Assembly: GCA_018881555.1 (NCBI GenBank)
Contig: JACAXG010000061.1
Coordinates: 2,604,001 to 2,668,000 of the forward strand
Origin: Amblyornis subalaris
Taxonomy: Eukaryota > Chordata > Aves > Passeriformes > Ptilonorhynchidae
Direction: 5' to 3'
DNA length: 64,000 bases
In this document: positions 48,986-62,300 of the stretch, in pieces
Position numbering within the stretch: the first letter of the stretch is position 1
How the letters are laid out: the number at the start of each line of letters is the position of its first letter
The notes under the pieces: model-generated
Told to the model about the DNA's origin: nothing
The model's input: the letters and a program-made list of their open reading frames with translations, nothing else
The model's database searches: none
Position numbers and translations under genes: made by a program

Positions 48986-51614
48986 TCAGTATTAATTCTG
49001 AAACACTGAGAACCTGTCGAGGGTATTTCTTCAACGTGAAACATTTTATAGTTGGAGCCCCAGCAGCAGCAAATTAAGCCTTAGGTTACACTTCCAGGTT
49101 AAGCTGTACATCTGACACCCGTAGTTCTTAGGTTTACCCGTGATCCTGGTCTCCTAGATGTTTTGTTTCCAGAGGAAAATTATTATCTAGATCCTGGATT
49201 TGAGCAACAGCTTTTCTTTTATGGTACCGTGTTTCGTGACTAACGAGACTTCACAAAGCACAGAATATTTTGTAGAAGTCGAGGGTTAATGAGAGTACCT
49301 ACAATTATAAACTCAATGCAGATACGCTGTAAATTGTGGTAGTGTGTTGTGTGGTTGGATTATATGCTTCCCTACCAAGAGTCTCTTTCCCTCCCATCCA
49401 ACCCAATGACAGAAACTAAGTATGTAGATGGGGAAATAGGCTCTGCAGGGGCAGTTAGAACTTTTGAGGAAGACTTTGCCAACAGAAATTTTACTGGCCT
49501 TTGCTTTTAGAAATAATTAATTTTCTTCATATTAACTTTAGAAATATCACTTTCCTTAATTTTGACTGTGCAAGCGTGTGTGGAGAGGGGAAAAGGTTGG
49601 TAGTTAGGCAGCTTGTCTGTACAAATTCCAGAGATTTGTTCATCCACATGTATATGAGACTGCATTCTTATGNAGAACCACCAAGATTACAGTCTGCGTG
49701 TAAGTTTGTGTAAGGTTGGAGCAGCATTAATGAATTGAAGCGTTCNAATTTTCATGGAATTACTCCATTTCCAATGGAATTATTTTTCAATGCCATTCAA
49801 AAAATGTTTGATACACTTTTTTTTTTTATAGTCTGATATACAGTTAGATATCTAATTAGAAAAGATACTGGATAAGTAGCATTCCATGGCTTTTTATCAC
49901 TGGAGCTCTGTGAGGATCCTGCCCCAGAGAAAAGTTGTGGTGTGTTGTTTGTAGGTTTTTTTCTGTTTTGTGGTTGGTTTGGGGATTTTTGTGTGTGTGT
50001 GCTTAAACGTTATGCTGTGCAAATCCACTAGGTGGTAGGCAGTAAGCATCTTCTAGATAATTGTACAGCAGGGAAATTTTAAGAGTGTTTTGAAAATATT
50101 TGAAAGGGTACTGAAATGCTGCTAGGTGTGTTAACTGAATTTTGAGCTTTAGTTTAACTGTGTTGATGGTCCTTTCTTGTGTTAGGAGCTGGAACTTGCT
50201 TCTGCATCCACATGCTGGTGAAATTGCTAGTGTTTTAGAGAAACATTTATAGTAAGAAAAATAAATGGGAATAAATAGTACATAACTTACAGGATTTTTT
50301 CCTTGAGGACATCCTTATTGAATGCATGTAGATACACTTCTGGTGTGACAAGTGCTATTATTTTTGTAAACAGAGTGATATTGGATACAAAACCGTTACT
50401 GAGCACTTTCCTCTGCCCTATTACCCATTTTTGTCTGGTGTTAAAANGGCTTTTTTCTCCCTCCTTCAGAGTGCATTTGAACCTGGCTTTTACCTTGCCC
50501 TGCCATTTTCTATCTGTGTGTATCCCGGTGTATTGAATCCTAGCTACTCAGAAAAACGCAAGAAAATTCTGTTGTGAACTAGAATGATTTAAATAGCCTC
50601 CATAAATTTAGCACAAACCTCTTTCTGGCATTTGCTTATAGACAAGCATATTTGTACAAAGCTCATGTCACTTGGCTCAGCTGGAAATTGCTGTTTAAAC
50701 AGTCGATTGTACTGACTGAATGCTGTTCATTGTAGCAGCTATTGTTATGAAAGTGGGCTTATAATTTTTATAAAATACTGTTTGGTGGAGCTTTGTTTGT
50801 TTGGGTTTTTTTTTGTGTCACTGTATTCAGAAATTGCAATGTGAGGAAATTCTTATTCTTTTGCCCCAGTCTGAACTTTTGCTGTGGTGTGTCTGTAATG
50901 CCAATTCTGGTTGTGGCATCGTCATGTTGTAGTTCTACAAAATTGGTTCAACTCAGTTCCTCACCTCCACAGTACCTGCAGCCCTCAGCGAGGGGAGGCC
51001 ATTGCTGCCATGTTGCAGCCTCCGGTGGTGGTCAGTCATTTTACTTGGGGTTCTACTTGATTGCTCTTACCTCTACCTTTCAAGGGTCAAATGGCTTTAN
51101 GTTCAGAAGCATTCCTTGGCTGCTCACCTTGTTTTTTAGTACAAATCCACTTTGTTTTCTGAATTGGAGCAGTTCTATGAGGAACATTATAAATTGAACC
51201 TGGTTTTGCTCTTCATGCTGATGAGTATGCCTTTAAAGTCCATTGGGGAGAAGTAACTAGAATACAAATCACTTCTTATGAGCAGTTAAGCTTTTTGTGT
51301 TGTATTTTTCTTCCATACTTTCAATTCAAAAATCAGACTTGATGATTTCTGTGTGGGATTCTTTTCTGCATTGCATTTTCTAGTAGACATACCGGCACTT
51401 GATCAGAAAGTGGAATGTAAAATAAAATAAAATATACTTCACTGGATGTAGAAAGAGGCTTTTGTATTATAAACAGCAGATAGTGCAGATATTATATACC
51501 AGCAGATAGCGCTAACTTTTTCTGTGTTAAATGAATGATTTTTTTAGGTCATATGTGGTCATAGAATTCACCTGGTTTGCAAACCTGTTTTTGTTTGATT
51601 CACTTGACACACAG

Positions 51615-51675
51615 GAGCTGACAGCTTCTCTGGAGATGATGTATGGTCAAGATTCTGAAGCAGATGACTCAGTAG
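51615..51675 (+). pseudogene. STK31: STK31 short exon remnant, open
   Basis: ELTASLEMMYGQDSEADDS aligns with human DLSVSLEAVYGQAKEGANS. The acceptor is GACACACAG. Two overlapping donors are possible (TCA|GTAGGT or GTAG|GTATTT); neither leaves the phase needed by the next remnant. Confidence 0.75.
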
Positions 51676-53345
51676 GTATTTCAAAAGTTCTTTGAGTAGA
51701 AGAGTGTTAAACCAAAGAAATTAATTTGTGTCAGAAATAACAGGGTCACAACTCTGCAAATTCTTGCTGACTGGTTCAGTGATGTCTTTAAAGGTAAGGT
51801 GAACAGTCAATCTTTCCAGTTGGTGAAAGTCAACAGTTGGTGAAAATGATGAAATATGACACTGTCTATCCAAGCTTATGAGGAATAGGTAGTAGTAGGG
51901 GAAAATACCTGTGGCAGGGCAATTGTGCATATGAACAATAGCTCTAAATTGCAGTGTCTCACTACAGAGGGAAAGGTAATGCATTGAGCAATAGAGTGTT
52001 AATTCACCTTTATTCTTGGTGCAGTGGGCTAGAGTTTATACAAAAGTTGTCCCTCATAAGAAAGCATAGATATCGATACTTTAATGCAAGAATAACTTTG
52101 GGTGTGTTCTTCTCTCTTGGTTGCATGACCAAAATGCTTTAATTAGTCCTTTCAAGTGGCCTTTGGATAGAAAGATTTCATATTTTAAAAGGTTCCAGTT
52201 CAAAAATGCTGCTGAAGGTGGTGATGAAAGATTACTGTAAAGAAAGAGCCAATCTGAATGGATGTGATGTAGGTATAGGCTGAAGACAAATATATAATAG
52301 ATTTTTTTTCATCATTGAAATACTGAGCGTGGAGAATTTATGCAAACAAATTGTATACCCTTCTGCAATAGCATTCTGATGCTCTCAGTCTGAGTTGTAG
52401 GAGGTTTGGAGCATTGAAGCTGGGTGTGGGTTATTTCTCTTAAAAGGAGATGGATGGTGCAAGCGAATTACCCATCCCTTCAGTTCTGCTTGTAAAGAAA
52501 GTGCAAAGTAGAGAGGTAACTTTGAGACTTTTCTGCATCTGTGCTTAATATCTATGTTTTTTCTCAGTTTAGGACTCAAAATCTTCCTGGAAAGACTGTC
52601 GGCTGCTCCTTCTCCATTGCTGCAGGCCCAGCTTCCTCGATCTCCTTCTCGTCACACTTGCATATAAATGTTCTGAGTTTGTGTCAGCATAACCTTCCTG
52701 CCCATGTGAACGGTACATAATGCACAAGAGTTGTGCTCTTTCATAGTGAATAAGTGTTCTGCTCTTGCATTTCATTGTACCCAGAGCATTTACTGTGGCC
52801 AGATGCTGTTATGAGTAACAGTGTTCTTTGACCTGACACTAAATGCTGTTCAGCACCAGTGTAGGCTTGATGCGTGTCATGTGGACTATAGTGCTAATGA
52901 ATATAATTACTTACAGCTGGTTATAATCATGTCAATTATTAGAGGGGGCAAACAAACCTGCAGGTGGGTTTCTGTGATTGCAATTTGGAGTGGTATTCTG
53001 CATGTATAAGCATGGCTGAAGTTTGTTAACATAGTGACAACTTTGGTTTGCCTCTTCCAAATCTGAGGTTTTCTGCAAAAGCTTCAGAGGTACAGGAAAC
53101 ATACAGAGATCTGGTATGGGTTGGTAAAGCACTGGTTGGTAGATTAAGGGAGAAATTTCACTTATCCTTCTTAGTCACTTCAACTTTTGCAATGCAATTT
53201 TTCTCTTGCAATTTAACTTCTACCTCCTTTAAAAAAGGGTGAGCAGCTGNGTAGAGGAAATGCTGGTTTGAAGAGTTTCCCTCTTCTTTATTTTAAATAC
53301 ATGCTCCTCTTCTTCTGTTTCTGAATCCACATTAATCTACTGTAG

Positions 53346-53499
53346 CATCTATGAGAATCTATACAAGAGGAAATGGGTCAATGACAGACAAGGAAGATTG
53401 CAGAGCCTATGTGACTCCTTTCCAGTACCCATCTCCAGGCTTTCAGGAGCAACACTGTTTGAACTCACTGTTAAAGTTTTGATTTTTAGTTCCTTTAAG
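53346..53499 (+). pseudogene. STK31: STK31 exon remnant, diverged
   Basis: A frame of 51 codons between acceptor CTACTGTAG and donor TTTAAG|GTTAAG includes KWVNDRQGRLQSLCDS and LTVKVL. It aligns weakly but in place with human DWKCDKREEFTSVRSE and RTLKVF. Identity is low and the entry phase does not match the preceding remnant. Confidence 0.45.
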
Positions 53500-54257
53500 G
53501 TTAAGACAATATAGTGTTTTCACAATATTTAGTGGAATACACAAACTTGATAGGTAAATGAACAAGGTGGGGTTTGCAGGTTTCTCTTATGGCTGTGTAA
53601 CTTGCATGTTAAATAAAAGACCATATTTCTATTTTAGTTCTGGTTGCCAGTGTAATATCTCCTCTTCTGCAGATATGAACAACAAAACTTTGCTAAAAAC
53701 AATATTCAGTGTAATTATAAGCTGATTTTGAAGCAAAATTATTTCTGACTTCTATGAAAGTACTTACGGTTTCCTGGTGAATTCTTTAACCCCATGCCAC
53801 ACTTGATAAACTGTGAAACAGATTCCAGGATGTGCCTTTATCTCAGGCAGTACATAGGGATGGAAATCTTGTGTACCACTGTGTGGGCAGCACCTGTTGA
53901 TTTTTGACATGAAACTCAATAGGAGAGGGATTTGGATTCTTCTNCTGTTTCATTTTTTGTTAAAAAGCAAAATGAGATTAGGAAAATAAAACCCAATCAA
54001 GGGAATAATTAACTTTATTTTTCCCTGGTGAATCTCAAATCTGTTAGTTCTAGAAATTGTTATATTACTCAAGTGTGAGGTGAGATCTGACACAAATACT
54101 GATTAGATTTCCAGTAGGGCTAACTCTGCATTTCTTGCTTCTTTTGCTGTCTGATTGCTAACTTCTCATCTTCTCATTTTCAATTGCAAAGCTGATTGTT
54201 TGGGTGGGCTTTTTGTTTTTCCTTTCTACTCTTTGAAATGTTGTAACCTGATACCAG

Positions 54258-54360
54258 AAGCATCTTCTGATTCAGAGGAAGTGGTTGGCAGGCGGAATGA
54301 AATTCTTGAAAAGGTCAAGTTGGCTGTTTCTGAAGGACTGGATATGGACTTAAATGCAAG
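54258..54360 (+). pseudogene. STK31: STK31 exon remnant, phase off by one
   Basis: DSEEVVGRRNEILEKVKLAV aligns with human SEDAMDNIDEILEKTESSV. The exon is 103 bases between acceptor ATACCAG and donor GCAAG|GTCTAA. A 102- or 105-base exon would join its neighbours in frame, so a one-base change is likely. Confidence 0.7.
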
Positions 54361-55386
54361 GTCTAATGATGTCTGCTGTGTCATGACTTCTATAGATTTT
54401 GTACATCTTTGATTTCAGTTTAAAGCTTTGAGTAATGTATCATACAAGATATTTGCTACAAGGCAGCATTTCTTTTTTTTTTGTGGAAATATGATAGAAA
54501 GCCACTCAGGTTGCTCCCCAGAGGTACAAGAATGTGTTTTCCAGATACCAGGCGGAGGGAGAGGACACCTTTGGGTTACAGGAACTTAAACCGTGTGTAT
54601 GACTGGCTTAACTAAGAAATATTGGGAAAACTGGTTCTTCCCTCGCTATCTGTATAGAAGCTTTCTTTTAGCTTTAACAAGTTTTGGTGCTTGTGCTGAA
54701 CATATGGGTGAAAATTCTGTTTGAAATAATGGGATTGCCTCTCTGGGTGAATGCGTATGCATAAATTTACTTTTTCCAGTCTTAAGAGATGAATGGTTTT
54801 TCACTGCTTTCATTTTTCTGGTAATCTTTTTCTCTGCTGCTGTTAGCCTTTTCTCAGTTATTGACTTTTTCTGATAAGCATTTCTCCTTTCTCTTTTGCT
54901 GTCTCTGAGGTACTCGCATTGTCTCTGCAGTGGGAGTCCCTGCTGTGCCAGAGAATGGTCACGTCAGCAAAGGTTGCACCTGTCCTTTGAAGCAGCATCA
55001 CACTAACAACAAACCAGGAGTTTAGTCTGCCTGAGACCACTCTTGGTGATAGAACCAGTGACTCTTCCTGGTTGCATGCTTTAATATTCTGTATCTATTC
55101 AACTGTGCTAGCCTTAAAAAAAAATTCTTTTGTAGCATGTGGAATATGAAATTGGACTTCTGCATGGAAGTGCCAGTCAGTTTTATTCTATTGAAACTCN
55201 AGGAAACTGTTAGGCTTGCTAACTTCCCTTTTAAAATCTCTATAAGAAGAGAGAGAAAAATTTGATAAATTATTTTTTCCATTAACAATGGAATTTTTCA
55301 ACAAGGGTTTTACATCTTAGATGTTGGTGTGTAGAAATGAAGAATGACTCTCAGTCCTTTCTCTCCCTCTACGAAACTCAGTCCAG

Positions 55387-55506
55387 GAGCATGATGAAGC
55401 ACAGAAGGGAGTAATTATGAGTACTTACAATAAAGCTGTATATAAAGTTCACCATGAGCAAAGTNTGGTCACTGTCATACAGAACACACACCTGGCCAGT
55501 GTTGAG
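55387..55506 (+). pseudogene. STK31: STK31 exon remnant, intact
   Basis: The 120-base exon has acceptor AGTCCAG and donor GTTGAG|GTGAGT. It is open apart from one codon containing n. STYNKAVYKVHHEQS aligns with human NTYSQVLQKIHSEER. It begins and ends in phase 0, as in human. Confidence 0.85.
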
Positions 55507-55995
55507 GTGAGTTTATGCCTTATTTCTTTCTATCATGCTGATCTATACAGGTAACTCTTTCTGACACAATTTCTTTTTGATAAATGTCTTTATATCTTTT
55601 CGTAAGAAAATGCTAGGAGTATATTGGTGATGAGATGTTCGTTGGGTTAAAGCTTCAGAAATCCAGTGGTACATTGCCTTAGCCAACGCTTAATTTCATA
55701 CACTTAAATACAAAAATATTTACTAAAAAAGTAAAGCAGTGGAAGCTGGAATTTCTGGATTGATGACAAATCAGTAGTATATAACTTAAGGGGATTGAGC
55801 TTTAAATAAAAGATTGTTTTTTCAGAGGACTGTTAATATAATTAAAATGAAACACAATAAAAACCCTCTTCTGAGGGGAAAGACCCTGGAAAGCTGAATT
55901 CAAATAGGCTCCAGGCAGTTTCTTTAATGCATTTGAGTAAAGCATATTAAAATAGAAAGCTTTAACAATTTCTGACTTTTTTCTTTTCCTCCTAG

Positions 55996-56131
55996 TTCAA
56001 AAAACTAGGCAGAGGAATGGCTGAATAGAAGACCCATTATTAACAACTTACTATCTATTGTTTAAGAAAACTGAGAGAACTTAAAGACCCAGTTAAGGTG
56101 GAAGCTGATTGAAAAGAACAACTTTGAGAAA
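55996..56131 (+). pseudogene. STK31: STK31 exon remnant with +1 frameshift and two stops
   Basis: After acceptor CCTCCTAG the exon starts FKKL, as human FKKQ. One extra base before 56015 shifts the frame. The continuation EWLNRRPIINNLLSI and then RWKLIEKNNFE matches human EYLNKSPSVDHLLSI and RWKLVEKSNLE. In that frame TAA (56063) and TGA (56072) interrupt it. In the original frame TAG occurs at 56026. The donor is GAGAAA|GTATGG. Confidence 0.85.
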
Positions 56132-59100
56132 GTATGGAAATATTATAGTGCTGGTATTTTTGTCTGTTGTTTTTCAAATTGGTTTAGAAACATTATTTCT
56201 GTCTGTTCCAAGTAAGTGGTAACTATGTAGAACAACTTGTGTTTTTTGAATTCAGTTTTGCCTTTAAATGTGGAAGGTTTACTGGCCCTTGAGGCCAAGC
56301 TTGAATGGTTTAAAAAATAAAAAACCTCCACTTTTCTGTTTGAGTCCCCAGCCGTGGCACTGTGCTTTTAACTAACTCCCTCTGCTGACAGGTGCTGTTC
56401 ACAGCATGAACAGTTTTGTCCAACTCTTTCTACTGTACTGGTTACTTTTAACTTTGTTGATAATGCGTATACCTTCTTAGTGACAGAAGTCAACATCTGT
56501 TCCAGTTTTCAGGGTTCCCCACTATTCCTCAGAGAGGTTTTAAGATGGTAAATACTACTTCAGCTTCACTGCTGTTGGTTTTGATTGCACATTAATTATT
56601 CTGATGATGATGCTTAAGGAAAAAAAGAACCTGCACGTTTGCTTCTAAGCATTGTAAAGGGGCAGTAAGCTCCCAAGAGGGCTTTAAAATGAGATTCACT
56701 AAGGAAACCTATTGGGAAAAGGATTCTTAAATAATGAAGTGACATCAAGAAAATGCCTGCTTACTGAAGAATTAAAAAAAAAAAGCTCTTTGACTTAGGA
56801 AAGAAGTAAGTAAAAGGCTAGAACATTTGGCTTGTCACATGAATAAAGGGAATACCTTTCTCAGTGATTAGGTTTTAAGAGATTCTCTTGGGTTTCCATG
56901 AAGGAGACTGAGTAAAATATGCATTTGAGAATACATTCAATTCCAGAACTGTGATATGGAAGCTGTTTTTAAATCTTGATATAGTAGATTACTGTTGTTT
57001 GTTATAACAGCAAAATGAGAACTATAAACAAACTTTGCTATTCCTAATGCAGTCATTACTGATCATAACAGTAATTTTGAATTTACATCAAAAACTTTCT
57101 CTTTTACTTAACATAAAATTCAATTCCAACTGTCATAGACAGGGAGATGTACTAATTTTTGACAGGTGAGTTTTCTGAACGGTCATTCTAGGTACAGATG
57201 GTGTAATTGTGAAAAGTACAAGAGCTGAGGCAGACTTTATCCCTCCCTGCAGGTATGGGCTGTGCTGAAATGAGCAGCTCGTGTGATAGAGCAGAAAAGT
57301 TTCACCCATGGTTCACAGCCTGGATCGGGTTTGTGCCTTCCCTGTAAGGNTGTGAGTACTGCTCAGTGCTTGTACTTTCTGTGTGATCTCAAAAGGATGG
57401 AGCTGGCAACTGATGTGTTACCAAGAACTCCTGCCAATCTGCAAACTAGTCTTCTCCAGCCTGGCCATAGCTGGTGCTGGCTGCCATCATGGAAGAGGAC
57501 AGAAACTCAGGGTCTGGCTTTTATTTTGTCAATAGACAGTCCTAATCTATGCTGTAAACCAGGAGAGGGGAAGCAACTAGTACCAGGTAAAAAGCAGAAA
57601 GGGAGAGAAGAAAAAATAGGCAAGCTGGCAGAACTAAAGATCTTCAAAATAGTGCTGAATGTCTTTTTGTATTTGTAATTTTTTAAAATTTGAGAAGTTC
57701 TGCAATTTGTATCTTTTGCCACGTTATGAACTTTCATAGTTCCTTAGTGTGTGGTATGCCAAGGAGGCGAAAGCAGCCTACTTTCCTGCAGTAGGAGGTA
57801 CATTGGACAGCATCTCCTCCNCCTCCTTGTTGTCTTCTGGCACTGTATTCCTGCCTCCCCAACTCAGGGTGGCAGTGCCATGTGTTCTGAATNGGTAAAC
57901 TGCAAGGCACCGAAATTTGAAAAGCCACAAGCCACCCAGCAAGTGCTGATGTTCCCATGTACAGATTTCATATGAGTTCATATATTTGAACTGCTTCACT
58001 GAGTACCAGCAGGAGCCCCAGGTGTATGAGGGGGTCTTCCCATGAAATAGCGGCAGTTCCATCATCTCTACAGTGATGGCTTCAGTAATCTCTTCTGTGC
58101 TGTAGCATTTTAAAAACACTTCCTAACGGAGATGTGAACTGCAAATTGATAGGTAACCACTGTCAGTTTACCTGTGCTGAGAAGATGGAGGTGATTCATA
58201 TAAAAGTCACTCTTCATTGTGTTTTATTCCTAATTTAGGAAGCCGTTGCTTAAAATTAAGTAATTTTTCTATTTGGATGAATGAGTGATGAAATAAATGA
58301 ACTAAAGTGTATCTTGATATCATGGATGTTTATAAATTATTAGCATGGTAGGATTTAGTTAGAACGTTTTCTCTACCATTATTCAGATCTTCCTTTGTTC
58401 TAGAGGTTTTTTCAAGTAGAAGTGAGAACAAAAGAAAAGGTGAAAAACCCCACCACAACCAAACAAAAAACTCCATAAGAGACAAAGAGAGTTTTACAAG
58501 TGACTGATTCTGCTTAAAGAAAATATCTGGGGTGTAGCAAGACAGGCATTCCAAAACCTGATTCAAGTTTGCCAGCTGAATTTCAGATTGCCCCACATGT
58601 AACAAATCTTCAGCTCAGACTTGGTGTTGCATTGATCATTTGATGGAAAATTCTTAGTATTGTGTTCAGCAGTTGCCAGTCTCATGTTGGGCATCTGAAA
58701 TTGTGTTGTCCCTCATTGAACAGCAGTGCCACTTCAAAAATGGAGGCAGTGGTTTTCCGAGTTCTCTGCTGATCTGTGTCCCAGGAGCCCAGCACCGACT
58801 AAACACGTTTCCTTTTGCTGTCAATGTAATCGTTCAGAACAGAAGCATTTTCAGCTTAACCTGCAGGCAGTGTCTGAAAAAGGCTGTGCTCATACATGCT
58901 TCTAGGCAATAGAGAAGACTGAGGGAATTTTGCTTGGTTTGTGGGTACACAGTTTGTGTTTCTCAGAGTGCACTTAGCCCTCAGCATCTCTTAAAGAGGA
59001 TTATATAATTTAACATACAACTCGGACATGGACTTTTGAGTNGTAGTTTTAAAAGTCTAGTTCTTCTGACCTCTTTTTTAACTCTGGTTTCTGTTTAAGG

Positions 59101-59285
59101 GAAACTTGAGCCCCTTGCATGCCTTACCCTCCNGTAAATTTAGAAAATAGTCTTTCCTTGCCGTTTTATCATATCAATCCATTTTCATTTGGAACCTGGT
59201 GAATCTCCTTGACTGATGTTTGGTTTCATTAAACTAAAAGAGAAAACCCACCAGTGTTAAGTATTATACATCTTTTAATTTACAG
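56132..59285 (+). other. STK31: STK31 interval lacking recognisable kinase exons
   Basis: Human STK31 has the end of its helical region and most of the kinase domain between the flanking remnants. I found no match for the nucleotide-binding, HGS-type catalytic-loop, DFD or SPEL segments in any frame of +. One spliceable stretch (57192-57250) encodes nothing similar. The exons are deleted or diverged beyond recognition. Confidence 0.5.
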
Positions 59286-59351
59286 CCTTGCATTCAAAAC
59301 CAGGAGTTTGGCATAAAAGAAGATGGAACACCTGAGGCAGAGGTTGTCATG
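59286..59351 (+). pseudogene. STK31: STK31 C-terminal kinase-region exon remnant, open
   Basis: Acceptor TTTAATTTACAG; 22 codons including IQNQEFGIKEDGTPE, matching human VQNQEFEINKDGIPK; donor GTCATG|GTATAT. It begins and ends in phase 0 and joins the last exon correctly. Confidence 0.8.
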
Positions 59352-62300
59352 GTATATAAATTGTCAGATGAGGAAGATAAGACTCCTCTTGTTTAGAGGT
59401 AGTTGGTTTGATTTTAAAGTCAAATAAGTTATTTTAAGTGCTGGGTTAAGAAAATATTCTTAATTGACTATTTGCATAATTCTAGATAGCATGCACAAAT
59501 AAAACAGTGATTGAGAAAGCAGAAAGTTGCAGAGTTTTCTTAATATTAACTCAGAATCTCAGAAGGAAGAACTGCTTCACCAGGAACTGTTAATGGCATG
59601 ACAACAAGTTACAGACTTGGGGAATAAGTCATTGAGATTCAACCTCAAAGAGGGTATTTGAATTAGACACCTGCTTTTTCTGAAGTCAGAAAGTTGACTT
59701 AGTTAATTTGTCTGACTACATAATGGCTGCACTGTGCTTGAGCATTTATAAACCAGCCAAATTCAATTTTAATAATGTAAATTAAGTTGAAAAAGTGTAC
59801 TGTGCCCTTTATTCTTTGGTTTGGGTTTCTTTTTTGTGTAACAAGTTTTCCTACGTCTCTGAAACAAGTCTACAGCTATAAGTGAACCATGCATGATATA
59901 AATTTGTGTTGTTTTTATTCTTTTTACTCTCAACTGTTATTCCCTGGCTACCTTATGCCAGCAAGTGGTGTCTCCTTGAACTCTGTTTCCAGACCCTTTT
60001 TTGAAGCTTATCCTTGTCCAGTGTCTCAGTGACTCTTTGAGAGCAGGTAGATCTGTGCACCTTCATGCTTCACTACTTGGCTCCCCAACTTTGAAGTCAA
60101 TCTTTCACCAATTTATCTTTCTCTTGGANGTTAATCATAAGCACATATTTTTATAGCCTCATACCTGTGCATTCTTTACCTGAGTGCTTGTCTTTCCTTG
60201 GGTTTATTTTCTTGTGTAACTATGNGCCATGATCTTTCAGTCTTCTGACCAGGAGTTAAAATAAAATAATAAGTCCCTCCACCTTAGTTATTAGTTGCAT
60301 ATTAATGATTTGCCGACTTTCCAGAGATGACTGTGTAAGCATGGAGCTAAATTACAAGAGTTGTCTTCATTACNAACTTAGTGTATCCTGTTTACTGCAT
60401 TTAGGCTGAGAAACTGTCATGATAGAGCCAGGCCAACACAGCTGTAGTGGCTTCACTCTCTTGGCAGGATAGCTTGTGTATCACTGCATATCACTTACAC
60501 AGTACTGTCAATAATCCTGTTTTATTACATGACTTCTCTACAGTATGTCTTTTAATACTTTCACTTCAACAATGTTCTCCAGTGATGAAAGCATTACTGA
60601 TAAAACACAGGACTGTCTGCACAATTGTTCTGCAAAATTATTTCCAATGGGACACTACCGTGGAAAACAGAAGAATAAAACATGCAGCATTTGAGGAGGG
60701 AGGTGATCTTGTAGACAGTGTATCTTATAGCTCATTATAGTTGATTGGTTTTTTTTTTTAATTAAGTGTATCTCATGAAATACACAATACTATAGGAAAG
60801 AAGATTCAGTTCTTCATGACCAAATGTTAGAGCAGCTAGGGCCTTTTAAATGTATTTCACAGAACTCGTACAGAACCATCTGCCCAGAGCAGCATTCAGG
60901 ATTATGCATAATGATCCTTAGATACTAAAAAACCCTAATTTTCTCTCATGCATAAGGGAAACTTACTTCAAGGAAGCAGAAAAGATTTCTTGGGACATTA
61001 AAAGTAGNTGGTTCACTTCTGCTTTCCATAAAATTTCTGCTATGATAATGTTTTATAAGTAAGGTCCGAAGTACGCAACACGGCCAGTTTCAGTGTATTA
61101 TACTTCTGTGTTCTTCTGTAACAGGTACTTTCTGAAGTGCAAAGAGCTGCTCTTATCTNAAGAACAATTAATTAATTAACTGGTGTAATTTTTAGTGGGG
61201 ATTAATTCGTTTTACAGGTATTAATAAGAGTAAAGTTCTTTGACTTTTTTTCACCAGACGGAAAGAACCATTTGATTTTGACTTTGTCAGGTGATACAAT
61301 CCTAATCAGTACAGCATTGCTGGGAGTTTTTGAGGATTCATCCTGGATGCGTGTACATGCACGTGCCCCAACCACTGAAGTCCGCCAGAAAGCAATCTGT
61401 GCTGCCTGCAGTGCACAGAAATACAGACGAGAGTTTTACTAAGACATGTAATACTAATAAATATGTTTCAGCTGTTTCTTGGGGAATCTTTTAGACCTCT
61501 GGCTGCTAATCCTTGTCCCAGTTCTTGGGGAAAATCTATTTTGCTTTAAAGTGCTTTATCTATAATCAGCTTACTCGGAATTAATCTCCATGCCCATCTG
61601 CAGGCTCCTGACAGACTGGTAATTTCCCTTCCATCTCAATCTCATGTCCAGAGGAATTGCACACTTGCAACTAGTAAAATTTTTGTTGTTTTCAGTAAAT
61701 GTAAAATTGCCACAGGAAAATAACATAGGGTTTTAAAACAGGGATATTAATGTTAGGTAACTGTGCAGGAAGAGCAATGTTTAGAAGTAAGATCTTGTAG
61801 CCACTCATTTAGCTATGCCAAGCTTCAACGTTCAGTGTTTCAGTATCCAGTTTTGTGTATTTAAAAAAAAAAGTAAATAAGATAAACACAATGAAATGGA
61901 GTAAACATGATGAAATATTGTCCTACAGCTGTAGTCCTTGTAGAATCAATTTTCAGTTTTCTTAGTGTGAGAAGAGGATATTTGTTGTTGACAGACATTT
62001 GACAGTATCTTGAAATGCAAATATGCAAGTACAAAGCTTTTCAAGCTCTTTAAATGCTCAGATTTTCTTCACTTTAATTTTACAGAGCAAGTGTGTAGTC
62101 ATGGTTCACTCCAGTATATTTTTGCATGTGTTTGGATCCTCTTAGCTAGAGATTTTCCTTTGAGTATTTAAAATGTTTTATAAATATTGAACAATCCTTT
62201 ATGCCTGCAAGATCCACAGTTTTCAGATCTCATCTCTTAACCCAGATTTCAGGTTATTTGGGGAGTGACTAATTCTCTGGAGTCACTCTGATAATTAGTG

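Noticed and set aside
57192..57250. A stretch with acceptor TTCTAG and donor CTGCAG|GTATGG in the missing STK31 kinase interval
   Set aside because: None of its frames resembles the kinase region, and one ends in a stop soon after. Position alone is not enough.
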